Under the pieces are notes generated by a model. It was not told the origin of the DNA, searched no databases, and saw nothing but the letters and a program-made list of their open reading frames with translations. DNA of 64,000 bases from Cesiribacteraceae bacterium YIM B00369 (GTDB taxonomy: Bacteria > Bacteroidota > Bacteroidia > Cytophagales > Cyclobacteriaceae). Shown here in pieces: positions 7,391-15,295 of the stretch. Each line of letters starts with the position of its first letter. Positions within the stretch are counted from its first letter, which is position 1. The DNA is taken from the NCBI GenBank assembly GCA_017948555.1, contig JAFMYY010000001.1, positions 1 to 64,000 on the forward strand, written 5' to 3'. Position numbers and translations under genes: made by a program.

Positions 7391-10207
7391 ATGCCGAAAA
7401 ATCCTTCCATCAAATCAGTATTAATTATAGGTAGCGGTCCGATTGTAATTGGGCAGGCCGTCGAATTCGATTATTCAGGTTCGCAGGCCGCTAATTCTCT
7501 CAGGGAAGAAGGAATCGAAGTTTCTCTGATCAACTCTAACCCTGCAACCATCATGACCGATCCTGTAACGGCCGATCATGTGTACCTTTTGCCTCTTGAG
7601 CCAAAGTCAATTATAAAGATTCTGGAGGAGCGGAATATCGATGCGGTATTGCCTTCAATGGGCGGGCAAACAGCCTTAAACCTGGCCATTAAATGCGAGG
7701 AGCAGGGGATTTGGGAAAGGTATGGAGTAAAAATGATTGGCGTTGATACCAAAGCCATTGAAATTACCGAAGACCGGGAGCTTTTCAGGGAGAAAATGCA
7801 TGAAATTGAGGTTCCAATGGCTCCTTCCAAGACCGCTACCTCTTATCTGCAAGGGAAAGAGGTTGCCCAGGAACTTGGCTTTCCGCTTGTGATTCGTCCT
7901 TCTTTTACTCTTGGGGGTACCGGGGGTGCAGTGATCTATGATCCTAAAAAGTTTGAGACAGCCCTTCACATTGGCCTGCAGGCATCACCTATCCATGAGG
8001 TAATGATCGATAAAGCTGTGGTAGGATGGAAGGAGTATGAGCTGGAGCTGCTCCGCGACAAAAACGACAATGTGGTGATCGTTTGTTCTATCGAGAACTT
8101 CGATCCTATGGGTATCCATACAGGGGACTCTATTACGGTGGCTCCCGCCATGACGCTCTCTGACAGTACTTTCCAGAAGATGCGTAATATGGCCATTAAA
8201 ATGATCCGCTCCATCGGTAACTTTTCAGGAGGTTGTAATGTGCAGTTTTCTGTGAGTAACGACGAGCGTGAGGAAATTATCGCTATCGAGATTAACCCGA
8301 GGGTATCCCGCTCTTCGGCACTTGCAAGTAAGGCGACGGGTTATCCTATCGCGAAAATTGCCGCTAAGCTGGCTATCGGTTATACACTGGATGAGCTTAC
8401 CAACCCTATTACCGGCAACACCTCGGCCATGTTCGAGCCTACGCTGGACTATGTAATTGTGAAAATCCCGAGATGGAACTTCGATAAGTTCAAAGGGGCA
8501 GATCGCAAACTGGGCTTCTCCATGAAATCGGTAGGAGAGGTGATGGGCATAGGAAGGTCCTTTACGGAAGCCCTGCAGAAAGCCTGCCAGTCGCTGGAAA
8601 TAAACAGAAACGGATTGGGAGCTGATGGCAAAGAATTAACCAACCAGGATGAGATCCTGCAAAGCCTGGCTGAGCCTAGCTGGAATCGTCTTTTCCACAT
8701 CTATGACGCCTTTAAATTAGGTATCTCTTTCAGCACTATTCATAAAAAGACCCATATCGATCCGTGGTTCCTTCAGCAGATCCAGGAGATGGTTCTTTTA
8801 GAAAGGGAGATTGAGAAATATTCCCTGGACACACTGCCACGCCCATTACTGCTCGAAGCAAAGGAAAAAGGCTATGCCGACAGGCAGATTGCTCACCTGG
8901 TGAGGTGCCTGGAAAGCGAAATATATGCGAAGAGGAATGAAATGGGAATTAAGCGGGTATTTAAAACCGTGGATACCTGCTCGGCAGAATTTGAAGCCTT
9001 AACGCCTTATTACTACTCCACTTTTGAGGAGGAAAACGAATCTGTCGTAACCGATAGGAAAAAGATAGTGGTACTGGGTTCAGGTCCTAACCGTATCGGA
9101 CAGGGAATTGAGTTTGATTATTCCTGCGTGCATGGGGTACTGGCAGCCAAAGAGTGTGGGTATGAAACTATCATGATCAACTGTAACCCTGAAACAGTAT
9201 CTACAGATTTCCTTACTGCCGACAAACTTTATTTCGAGCCTGTTTTCTGGGAGCACATCTATGATATTATCCAGCACGAAAAGCCGGAAGGCGTAATTGT
9301 ACAGCTGGGTGGCCAGACAGCTCTTAAGCTGGCTGAGAAGCTGCATAAATATGGTATCCCTGTCCTGGGAACCAGCTATGAATCGCTTGACCTTGCAGAA
9401 GACCGCGGCCGTTTTTCTTCTCTGCTGAAAGAACTGGATGTACCTTATCCTAAGTTCGCTTCTGTAACCAGTGCCGAAGAGGCCGTGAAGCTGAGCAGGG
9501 AACTTGGTTTTCCGCTCCTGGTAAGACCTTCCTACGTATTGGGTGGGCAGAGCATGAAAATTGTGATCAATGAACAGGAACTGGAGCATCATGTAGTGAA
9601 GATCCTTCGCGATTTACCAAATAACCAAATCCTGATTGACCATTTCCTTGCCGGTGCCATTGAAGCTGAAGCAGATGCAATCTGCGATGGGGAGGATGTT
9701 TACATCATCGGTATTATGGAGCATATTGAACCGGCAGGTATCCACTCAGGAGACTCCAATGCTGTTTTACCTCCTTTTAACTTAGGAGACCTGATTATTA
9801 CCCAAATCGAGGATATTACCAGGAAAGTGGCAGTGGCCTTACATACAAAGGGGCTCATCAACATACAGTTTGCTATCAAAGACGACCAGGTATATGTGAT
9901 CGAAGCTAACCCACGTGCTTCGCGTACGGTTCCTTTTATTGCCAAAGCATACCAGGAGCCTTATGTAAATTATGCTACCAAAGTAATGCTGGGCGAAAAG
10001 AAGGTGAAGGATTTCAATTTTAATCCGCAGCGGAAAGGATATGCCATTAAAGAACCGGTATTCTCATTCAGTAAGTTTCCTGATGTGGATAAGGAACTGG
10101 GGCCGGAAATGAAATCTACCGGAGAGGCCATTCATTTTATCGAAAACCTGAAAGATGAATTGTTCCTGAAACTTTATTCCGAGCGGAATTTGTATTTAAG
10201 CAAATAA
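7391..10207 (+). CDS. carB: carbamoyl-phosphate synthase, large subunit
   Basis: The large subunit makes carbamoyl phosphate from bicarbonate, ammonia delivered by CarA, and two ATP, feeding pyrimidine and arginine synthesis. The two homologous halves are each marked by a pre-ATP-grasp motif (IGSGPIVIGQAVEFDYS near residue 13; LGSGPNRIGQGIEFDYS near residue 562) and an ATP-grasp domain. The protein has only 938 residues, against about 1070 in E. coli, and ends shortly after LGPEMKSTGEA, exactly where the C-terminal MGS-like allosteric domain (UMP/IMP/ornithine site) normally begins. The synthetic core therefore looks complete while the allosteric domain is absent. The gene precedes carA by 60 bases, the reverse of the common order. 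Confidence 0.97.
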   Translation: MPKNPSIKSVLIIGSGPIVIGQAVEFDYSGSQAANSLREEGIEVSLINSNPATIMTDPVTADHVYLLPLEPKSIIKILEERNIDAVLPSMGGQTALNLAIKCEEQGIWERYGVKMIGVDTKAIEITEDRELFREKMHEIEVPMAPSKTATSYLQGKEVAQELGFPLVIRPSFTLGGTGGAVIYDPKKFETALHIGLQASPIHEVMIDKAVVGWKEYELELLRDKNDNVVIVCSIENFDPMGIHTGDSITVAPAMTLSDSTFQKMRNMAIKMIRSIGNFSGGCNVQFSVSNDEREEIIAIEINPRVSRSSALASKATGYPIAKIAAKLAIGYTLDELTNPITGNTSAMFEPTLDYVIVKIPRWNFDKFKGADRKLGFSMKSVGEVMGIGRSFTEALQKACQSLEINRNGLGADGKELTNQDEILQSLAEPSWNRLFHIYDAFKLGISFSTIHKKTHIDPWFLQQIQEMVLLEREIEKYSLDTLPRPLLLEAKEKGYADRQIAHLVRCLESEIYAKRNEMGIKRVFKTVDTCSAEFEALTPYYYSTFEEENESVVTDRKKIVVLGSGPNRIGQGIEFDYSCVHGVLAAKECGYETIMINCNPETVSTDFLTADKLYFEPVFWEHIYDIIQHEKPEGVIVQLGGQTALKLAEKLHKYGIPVLGTSYESLDLAEDRGRFSSLLKELDVPYPKFASVTSAEEAVKLSRELGFPLLVRPSYVLGGQSMKIVINEQELEHHVVKILRDLPNNQILIDHFLAGAIEAEADAICDGEDVYIIGIMEHIEPAGIHSGDSNAVLPPFNLGDLIITQIEDITRKVAVALHTKGLINIQFAIKDDQVYVIEANPRASRTVPFIAKAYQEPYVNYATKVMLGEKKVKDFNFNPQRKGYAIKEPVFSFSKFPDVDKELGPEMKSTGEAIHFIENLKDELFLKLYSERNLYLSK

Positions 10208-10267
10208 GCAAAGAGAAGACTCCTTCTTAAAAAACTTAGACAACAGAATAATATAAACAGAATATAA

Positions 10268-11383
10268 ATGGAAAGCAGAACGGCCATCTTATTACTTGAG
10301 GACGGAACCCTTTTTAAAGGGATTTCGCAGGGTAGCGCTAAAACCAGCACCGGAGAAATATGCTTTAATACCGGCATGACCGGCTATCAGGAGATTTTTA
10401 CTGATCCTTCTTACTTTGGTCAGATTATGGTGACCAGTACGGCTCACATCGGTAATTATGGTACACAAGCAGATGAAGTAGAGTCCGGTTCTGTGAAAAT
10501 AGCAGGCCTGGTATGCAAAAACTTCAGCAAAATCCATTCAAGGGTGCGGAATTCTCAAACCCTTGAATCTTATTTTGAGGAGCAGCAGATACCTACTATT
10601 TCCAATGTTGATACAAGGAAACTGGTAAGGCATATCCGTGATAACGGAGCAATGAATGCCATCCTCTCTACCGATGGAAAATCTGTGGAAGAGCTTAAAG
10701 AATTATTGGCTAAAGTTCCTTCCATGAAAGGCAGAGAGCTGGCATCATCGGTTTCCACTAAGGAAAAATATGAGGTGGGAAGCAAATCCAGCCCGAGAAG
10801 GGTGGCAATTATAGATCTTGGTCTTAAAACGAATAGCCTCCGCAACCTTTTGAACCGCGATACCTTTGTGGCTGTTTTTCCATACAATGTTACTTTTGAG
10901 GAGCTTACTGCCTGGCAGCCGGATGGTATTCTGGTGTCTAATGGCCCCGGCGATCCTGAGCCTTTAACGGGGGTTACTGAGGTGGTTAAGTCTATTATTG
11001 ATGCTGATATTCCGGTAATGGGTATTTGCCTGGGGCACCAGATCATTAGCCTTTCACAAGGGCTTAAGACTTATAAAATGCACAATGGACACAGGGGCAT
11101 CAACCACCCGGTGCTGAATACCATCAGCAGGAAAGCTGAGATTACCAGCCAGAACCATGGGTTTGCAGTAAGTGCAGAGTCCTGTATGGCGAACCCGGAT
11201 ATTACCATCAGCCATGTACACCTGAATGATAATACGGTGGCAGGTATCAGGATCAAAAACAAGCCTGTGGTATCTGTTCAGTACCACCCGGAAGCAGGGC
11301 CTGGTCCGGAAGATGCTAACTATCTTTTTGACGAATTCTTCACACATATTGAAGAGTATAAAAAAAAAATGACAATCGGGTAG
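10268..11383 (+). CDS. carA: carbamoyl-phosphate synthase, small (glutaminase) subunit
   Basis: CarA hydrolyses glutamine and channels ammonia to CarB. The 371-residue protein has the N-terminal CPSase small-chain domain (about 1-150) and a class I glutamine amidotransferase domain with nucleophile Cys254 (MGICLGHQ), His340 and Glu342 (YHPEA). The oxyanion-region motif SNGPGDPEPL is at about 224-233. The last codons run through ten consecutive A residues (11360-11369) and end with ATG ACA ATC GGG TAG. A -1 slip in the A run would instead join the protein to the YrdC-like frame downstream. The gene sits in one unit with carB. Confidence 0.96.
   Translation: MESRTAILLLEDGTLFKGISQGSAKTSTGEICFNTGMTGYQEIFTDPSYFGQIMVTSTAHIGNYGTQADEVESGSVKIAGLVCKNFSKIHSRVRNSQTLESYFEEQQIPTISNVDTRKLVRHIRDNGAMNAILSTDGKSVEELKELLAKVPSMKGRELASSVSTKEKYEVGSKSSPRRVAIIDLGLKTNSLRNLLNRDTFVAVFPYNVTFEELTAWQPDGILVSNGPGDPEPLTGVTEVVKSIIDADIPVMGICLGHQIISLSQGLKTYKMHNGHRGINHPVLNTISRKAEITSQNHGFAVSAESCMANPDITISHVHLNDNTVAGIRIKNKPVVSVQYHPEAGPGPEDANYLFDEFFTHIEEYKKKMTIG
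11360..11369 (+). other. A10 run: possible slippery site between carA and the YrdC-like frame
   Basis: Ten A residues fall five codons before the carA stop. In the carA frame they read AAA AAA AAA A(TG). A -1 ribosomal slip, or one extra A added by polymerase slippage, moves translation into the frame starting AAT GAC AAT CGG GTA, which stays open to 12024. The site is visible; its use is inferred. Confidence 0.45.
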
Positions 11384-12024
11384 GAAACAGCGATTCCAGC
11401 CCCTATGAATCGGATATTGCCCGTGCAGCGGCATTCCTGAATAAAGGGGAAGTAATTGCCATACCTACTGAAATAGCTTATTGTCTGGCTGGTAATGCAT
11501 TGGATTCCAATGCGTTAAAGAAGGTGATGAAGCTCAAGGGCCAGTCTGAAGCAGGCAGTATGGTGGTGCACATTAAATCTGTGGCAGAGCTTGAAACAGT
11601 AGCACAGGATATTCCGGAAGTTGCGGTAAAGCTTGCCCGGAAATTCTGGCCGGGACCGCTGACCCTGGTCCTGAAGAAGAAAGCAGCTCTGCCGGATCTT
11701 TTAACAGGCGGCAAATCAACTGTGGCTGTCCGGATTCCGGGCCACCCGGTGGCTCTGGAGTTGCTGGATTCAGTAAGTTATCCGCTGGCGGTACCTACTG
11801 CAAATCCTGACGGGCTTCCGGTTCCTGTAAGCGAGCGTCAGGTGGCAGATCAGCTGAAAGATGCCATTCCAATGATACTGGAAGGAGGAGCCTGTGAAAA
11901 AGGACTGGAAACCACTATAGTTGGTTTTGAGGAGGGGCGCCCGGTATTAATCAGGGAAGGAGTGGTTAAAAGAGTTGATATTGAGACTGTAACAGGTAAC
12001 TCTTTAGCGAAGAAGCAGGCTTAG
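11362..12024 (+). CDS. YrdC/Sua5-like domain protein without its own ATG, possibly expressed as a CarA fusion
   Basis: The frame is open from 11362 (220 codons) and carries a full YrdC/Sua5-type domain: GEVIAIPTEIAYCLAGNAL, WPGPLTLVL, VAVRIPGHP, PLAVPTANP and GLETTIV in the family order. In this family the domain makes threonylcarbamoyl-AMP for tRNA t6A (TsaC/Sua5) or carbamoyl-adenylate (inside HypF). There is no ATG or GTG at the proper N terminus. The only usual alternative start, TTG at 11500, would remove the first conserved strand. The frame is one base out of step with carA and joins it at the A10 run. The canonical KxR motif reads KGQ and SxN reads TAN, so this is a divergent paralogue rather than a standard TsaC. 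It could also be a decaying gene or reflect a homopolymer sequencing error. Confidence 0.7.
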   Translation, partial: KKNDNRVGNSDSSPYESDIARAAAFLNKGEVIAIPTEIAYCLAGNALDSNALKKVMKLKGQSEAGSMVVHIKSVAELETVAQDIPEVAVKLARKFWPGPLTLVLKKKAALPDLLTGGKSTVAVRIPGHPVALELLDSVSYPLAVPTANPDGLPVPVSERQVADQLKDAIPMILEGGACEKGLETTIVGFEEGRPVLIREGVVKRVDIETVTGNSLAKKQA

Positions 12025-12067
12025 TAAGGCATCCCGCCGGATGTCTTATACATTCTGAAATAAAAAA

Positions 12068-12107
12068 AACAGCCACTTATCGTAAAGGTAAGTGGCTGTT
12101 TTTTTTT
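12068..12107. terminator. bidirectional terminator between the YrdC-like and GH43-like genes
   Basis: AACAGCCACTTA (12068-12079) pairs with TAAGTGGCTGTT (12089-12100). An A run precedes and a T run follows, so it can serve the convergent genes on both strands. Confidence 0.9.
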
Positions 12108-12118
12108 AACCCTGAGCT

Positions 12119-13057
12119 CTACTGCAGCTTTTCAAATTCCTTTTTTGTTACACTGAAAATAGATCCGTGGCGCATGCCCTGGGGGAAAGAGATTTCGTCA
12201 GAAATATCGGTCCAGTTTTCAAGATCATCAGACTTTACGGCCCCCATTTTTTTGTCGATATACTTATCAAAATATACGATCCATGTATCGCCAAGCTTAA
12301 GAGTGGTGGGGCCTTCGGCCCAGTATTTTCCTGTAATGGGCTCTCCTGCAGGGCTGTAAGGGCCGGTCAGGTTTTTGCTTTCCGCCATTCTTAAGTTCTT
12401 TTTAGCCGGCTCGCGGGTTTCGTCCTTTACAAACATGACAAAACGATTTTTATCCTTCACGATGGTAGCATCAATTACATTGAAGCCCGGCTCATACAGT
12501 AGTTTAGTCTCACTAAAGGTTTTAAAATCCTTAGTAGTTACATAATACATGCGGTGGTTGTAGGCATCGTCTTTCTGCGATTGTGTTTCAGGATACAGGC
12601 CTCTGATGGTAGTAGCCCAATAGATCATATATTCCCCCGATTCCTCGTCGTAGGTAATTTCCGGAGCCCAGGTGTTACGGGCATTTTCCTCATGCTCCAT
12701 TACCGGAATATATTGTTGCTCTGACCAGTTTAGCAGGTCGTCGGAGCTGGCATAACCGATTCCTTTTTCTTTCCAGCTAACGGTCCACACCATATGGAAT
12801 TTTCCGTCGCCACCCCTTATAATGCAAGGGTCGCGCATGAGCTTGTCCTGGCCGGCAGTTGGTTTCAGGAAGATGGCATCGTCTTTCAGAGCGGTCCAGT
12901 TATATCCATCAGTGCTGTAAGCAAGATGCAGGCCGTCGCCATTCCCCTTAAAGTAAGAGAACAGATGGACTTTGTCCTCAGGAGCATTATTCTGCACTTT
13001 TGAGGAAGAGCAGGAGAGGCAAAACAACAGGAGACAAAAAAACAGTAGGTTTCTCAT
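12119..13057 (-). CDS. secreted GH43-like glycosidase lipoprotein
   Basis: The 312-residue protein starts with a lipoprotein signal peptide; the lipobox LSCSSS places the lipidated Cys near residue 16. The mature part has the five-bladed beta-propeller repeats of the GH43/GH32-like clan, with short DLLNWSE and DDLENWTD blade motifs. Candidate catalytic residues fit GH43: Asp in MRDPCIIRGGDG (about residue 76), a pKa-modulating Asp in NVIDATIVKD, and an acid Glu in WAEGPTTLK. It probably cleaves arabinose- or xylose-containing glycans at the cell surface or in the periplasm, but GH43 substrates cannot be read from sequence. It stands alone, without a polysaccharide-utilisation locus. Confidence 0.8.
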   Translation of the reverse strand: MRNLLFFCLLLFCLSCSSSKVQNNAPEDKVHLFSYFKGNGDGLHLAYSTDGYNWTALKDDAIFLKPTAGQDKLMRDPCIIRGGDGKFHMVWTVSWKEKGIGYASSDDLLNWSEQQYIPVMEHEENARNTWAPEITYDEESGEYMIYWATTIRGLYPETQSQKDDAYNHRMYYVTTKDFKTFSETKLLYEPGFNVIDATIVKDKNRFVMFVKDETREPAKKNLRMAESKNLTGPYSPAGEPITGKYWAEGPTTLKLGDTWIVYFDKYIDKKMGAVKSDDLENWTDISDEISFPQGMRHGSIFSVTKKEFEKLQ

Positions 13058-13313
13058 TATTAGTTTTAGTAAACTTGTTATAGATTAATATTTATGCCGG
13101 AAGAGCACCCGGTATTAATTGAGCAAGATATAAAAATATGATTTAATTCGCAGGTTTTAGCCTGCCTGTTTCGATTGAAAAGCGTCTCCTGACGGTTTTT
13201 TCAGAGTTACTGTTCCGTTGTTTTTTGCAGGCTATGGAAACAGCAAGGTTTTTTCCCGGTTGTAAAAGAGCTTAAGCAGAAGTAATGCAAAAAAAATATT
13301 ATAACAGGCTATT

Positions 13314-13763
13314 ATGAATGAAGATGAAAAGTTTTTAGAGGTTGCGCTGGAGGAAGCGCAGAAGGGATACGCCGAAGGCGGAATACCTATTGGTTCGGTA
13401 CTGGTCCATAAAGGAAAGATTATCGGACGGGGGCACAATAAACGTGTTCAGGACGGGAGTGTGGTGCTGCATGGCGAAATGGATGCCCTGGAAAATGCAG
13501 GAAGGCAACCAGCCTCTGTATATAAAGAATGCACAATTTATACTACTCTTTCGCCATGCCCTATGTGTTCGGGTACTATACTGTTATATGGAATTCCTAA
13601 GGTAGTGGTAGGGGAGAACCGTACCTTCATGGGGGAGGAAGCCCTGCTCAGGTCACGCGGAGTGGAAGTAACAGTGGCGGACCATCCGGATTGCCATGCC
13701 CTGATGCAAAAGTTTATCGCTGAAAAACCGGAGTTATGGAATGAAGATATAGGCGAAGAATAA
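13314..13763 (+). CDS. cytosine deaminase, yeast Fcy1-like
   Basis: This is a zinc-dependent nucleobase deaminase of 149 residues. Zinc ligands and the proton shuttle are His53 and Glu55 in LHGEMDALEN and Cys82/Cys85 in LSPCPMCSG. From recall, the protein resembles yeast cytosine deaminase more than bacterial TadA or Cdd: EGGIPIG, GRGHN, YTTLSPC, YGIPKVVVGEN and a C-terminal LWNEDIGE all have direct counterparts there, with a constant nine-residue offset for the zinc ligands. The expected reaction is cytosine to uracil in pyrimidine salvage. Other nucleoside or guanine deaminases of this superfamily are possible. The gene is monocistronic and ends in a hairpin. Confidence 0.85.
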   Translation: MNEDEKFLEVALEEAQKGYAEGGIPIGSVLVHKGKIIGRGHNKRVQDGSVVLHGEMDALENAGRQPASVYKECTIYTTLSPCPMCSGTILLYGIPKVVVGENRTFMGEEALLRSRGVEVTVADHPDCHALMQKFIAEKPELWNEDIGEE

Positions 13764-13766
13764 GCG

Positions 13767-13804
13767 GCAGGCAGGGTGCTGTTATAAGCATCCGGCCTGC
13801 TTTC
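13767..13804 (+). terminator. terminator after the cytosine deaminase gene
   Basis: GCAGGC (13767-13772) pairs with GCCTGC (13795-13800), with an inner GGTGCT/AGCATC stem; the following T run is short. Confidence 0.6.
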
Positions 13805-13823
13805 CATATTTTTTAGTTTTGAT

Positions 13824-14981
13824 TTACCTTTTTAACAGATCATCGTCAATTTTCCGGTTCCATTGTTCCTGCACTGCAGTGGCAAGCCCATGTTGGGTTT
13901 CCCTGTCGTACTGGTCCTGTAAACGGTTCATTTCCCTGTAAGCATCTATATAAAGAGTCGCAATTACCCGGTCAAAATCATCAGGCTCAAAAGATTCTGA
14001 TTTTAGTTTCTGCTTAAACCGTTCCACGACTCCTTTTACAATATCGAAGTGGCGCTGTTCGTGGTTCAGGCTGTATGCATCGCGGGAAGAGCTTCTGACC
14101 CAGGAAGAGCTTTTTATAATATATACCTTCATCTGCAGGTTCAGGTGTACATAGCCGTCTTTTACCTCACTGCCCCCTTCGTAGGAAAAGCTTGTAAATA
14201 CAGCTGCAGCATATTTACCCCCACGGGGCTGGCCCTGGAAATCGTCCCAGACGAGCGGGCGGTCAGGAGAATGGAAAACAGTATCATTCTCTGAATTATC
14301 AGTAAAATCAGTAATGAATACTTTTACTCCCTTTGCCAGCTTTATATTAGTATCTGCCTCGCGTTCAATCCAGTTATTAAAATAGGTGAGTGCACTTGTT
14401 AAAGACTGGCGGAGCGCAGGTTCAATTAAAGTGATTTTGCCCGGAGCCCTGGTATATCGTGCTCCTCCGCTGTAGCTTGTCAGATGGACAGACTCTCCCT
14501 TGCGCTCGTACTCAAAGTCCATAACCAGCTTTATCTGGCCGTTCACTCCTCCTTTTTCTCCTGGTGTTTCTGTAATTTTACATTTTTTCAGGCGGATGGA
14601 GACCGGTCTTAGTTTACTGTTGGAAGGGAGGCTCTTTTGGATAAAAGCCTGAATTGCAGCCTGTCCACCCCCTTTAAGGTCTATTTTCTGATGGGCCACG
14701 GCCTGCCCTGCTTTATAGCCATTGGGAACCAGCCATACAACTGCAGAAGGGTCTTCCCGCTCATCAATTACATTTGCTATGTAAAATTCTTTCGGGTTAA
14801 AGGGGAGCTTTCCCGGCACCAGCTCAATAGGCTCTGCCGCAGGGCCGGCTACGGGCGGTGTTGCGCCTGCAATAGAAAATGCAAAGAGCAGCAGAAAACT
14901 AAGAGCGCCGGCTCTTATTTGTAAAAAATGCAGGACCTGCTTTTTTATTCCTTTGCGGATTATAGACTTTTGAATGATCAT
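13824..14981 (-). CDS. DUF922-like secreted protein with an HEQRHF motif
   Basis: The 385-residue protein has a basic N terminus and a hydrophobic segment at about 26-46 (signal peptide or anchor, cleavage near AGA-TPP). The C-terminal half (about 225-385) resembles DUF922: it contains RPLVWDDFQG and the segment SLNHEQRHFDIVKG. The HEQRHF stretch has the spacing of a His-Glu metal site and suggests a zinc-dependent periplasmic hydrolase, but it is not the classic HExxH with a known third ligand, and activity is unproven. The N-terminal 200 residues show no family I recognise. It is transcribed leftward on its own. Confidence 0.7.
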   Translation of the reverse strand: MIIQKSIIRKGIKKQVLHFLQIRAGALSFLLLFAFSIAGATPPVAGPAAEPIELVPGKLPFNPKEFYIANVIDEREDPSAVVWLVPNGYKAGQAVAHQKIDLKGGGQAAIQAFIQKSLPSNSKLRPVSIRLKKCKITETPGEKGGVNGQIKLVMDFEYERKGESVHLTSYSGGARYTRAPGKITLIEPALRQSLTSALTYFNNWIEREADTNIKLAKGVKVFITDFTDNSENDTVFHSPDRPLVWDDFQGQPRGGKYAAAVFTSFSYEGGSEVKDGYVHLNLQMKVYIIKSSSWVRSSSRDAYSLNHEQRHFDIVKGVVERFKQKLKSESFEPDDFDRVIATLYIDAYREMNRLQDQYDRETQHGLATAVQEQWNRKIDDDLLKR

Positions 14982-15295
14982 AGATTCCTGTTCCCGGAGC
15001 AGCGCCCGTTTCTGTTATAAGGCATTGGTTTTGCCGGACAGGCAAGCCAGGCTGCTGCTAATGTGTGGCGTGTAAAACAGCAGCAGCACCTTTTCAGTTC
15101 GCGACCGGTAAATTATGTCCTGCATTCCCTGATTTTTCCGGGAAGGGGCAGGACAGGAAATATGTAGAGGGAATAAGAGATCCGTCCGGAATTCCTGAAA
15201 CAAAAAAGAGGCCCGAACCGGGCCTCTGAAAGCAAAAGGAATAATAAAACTCCTCATACTTATATTCTGAAGAAGAAAATAACTCAATACTCAAT
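14982..15295. other. intergenic region between the btuG-like gene and the DUF922-like gene
   Basis: The 314 bases contain the terminator of the btuB-btuG unit at 15203-15226. A short leftward open frame overlaps this terminator and is not credible. Nothing else is recognised. Confidence 0.5.
15203..15226 (-). terminator. terminator of the btuB-btuG operon
   Basis: GAGGCCCG and CGGGCCTC (15208-15226) form an 8-bp G/C-rich stem with a 3-base loop; on the minus strand it is followed by six T residues. Confidence 0.88.

Noticed and set aside
15015-15287. 90-codon leftward frame after the btuG-like gene
   Set aside because: It runs through the clear terminator hairpin at 15203-15226 and has no recognisable features.
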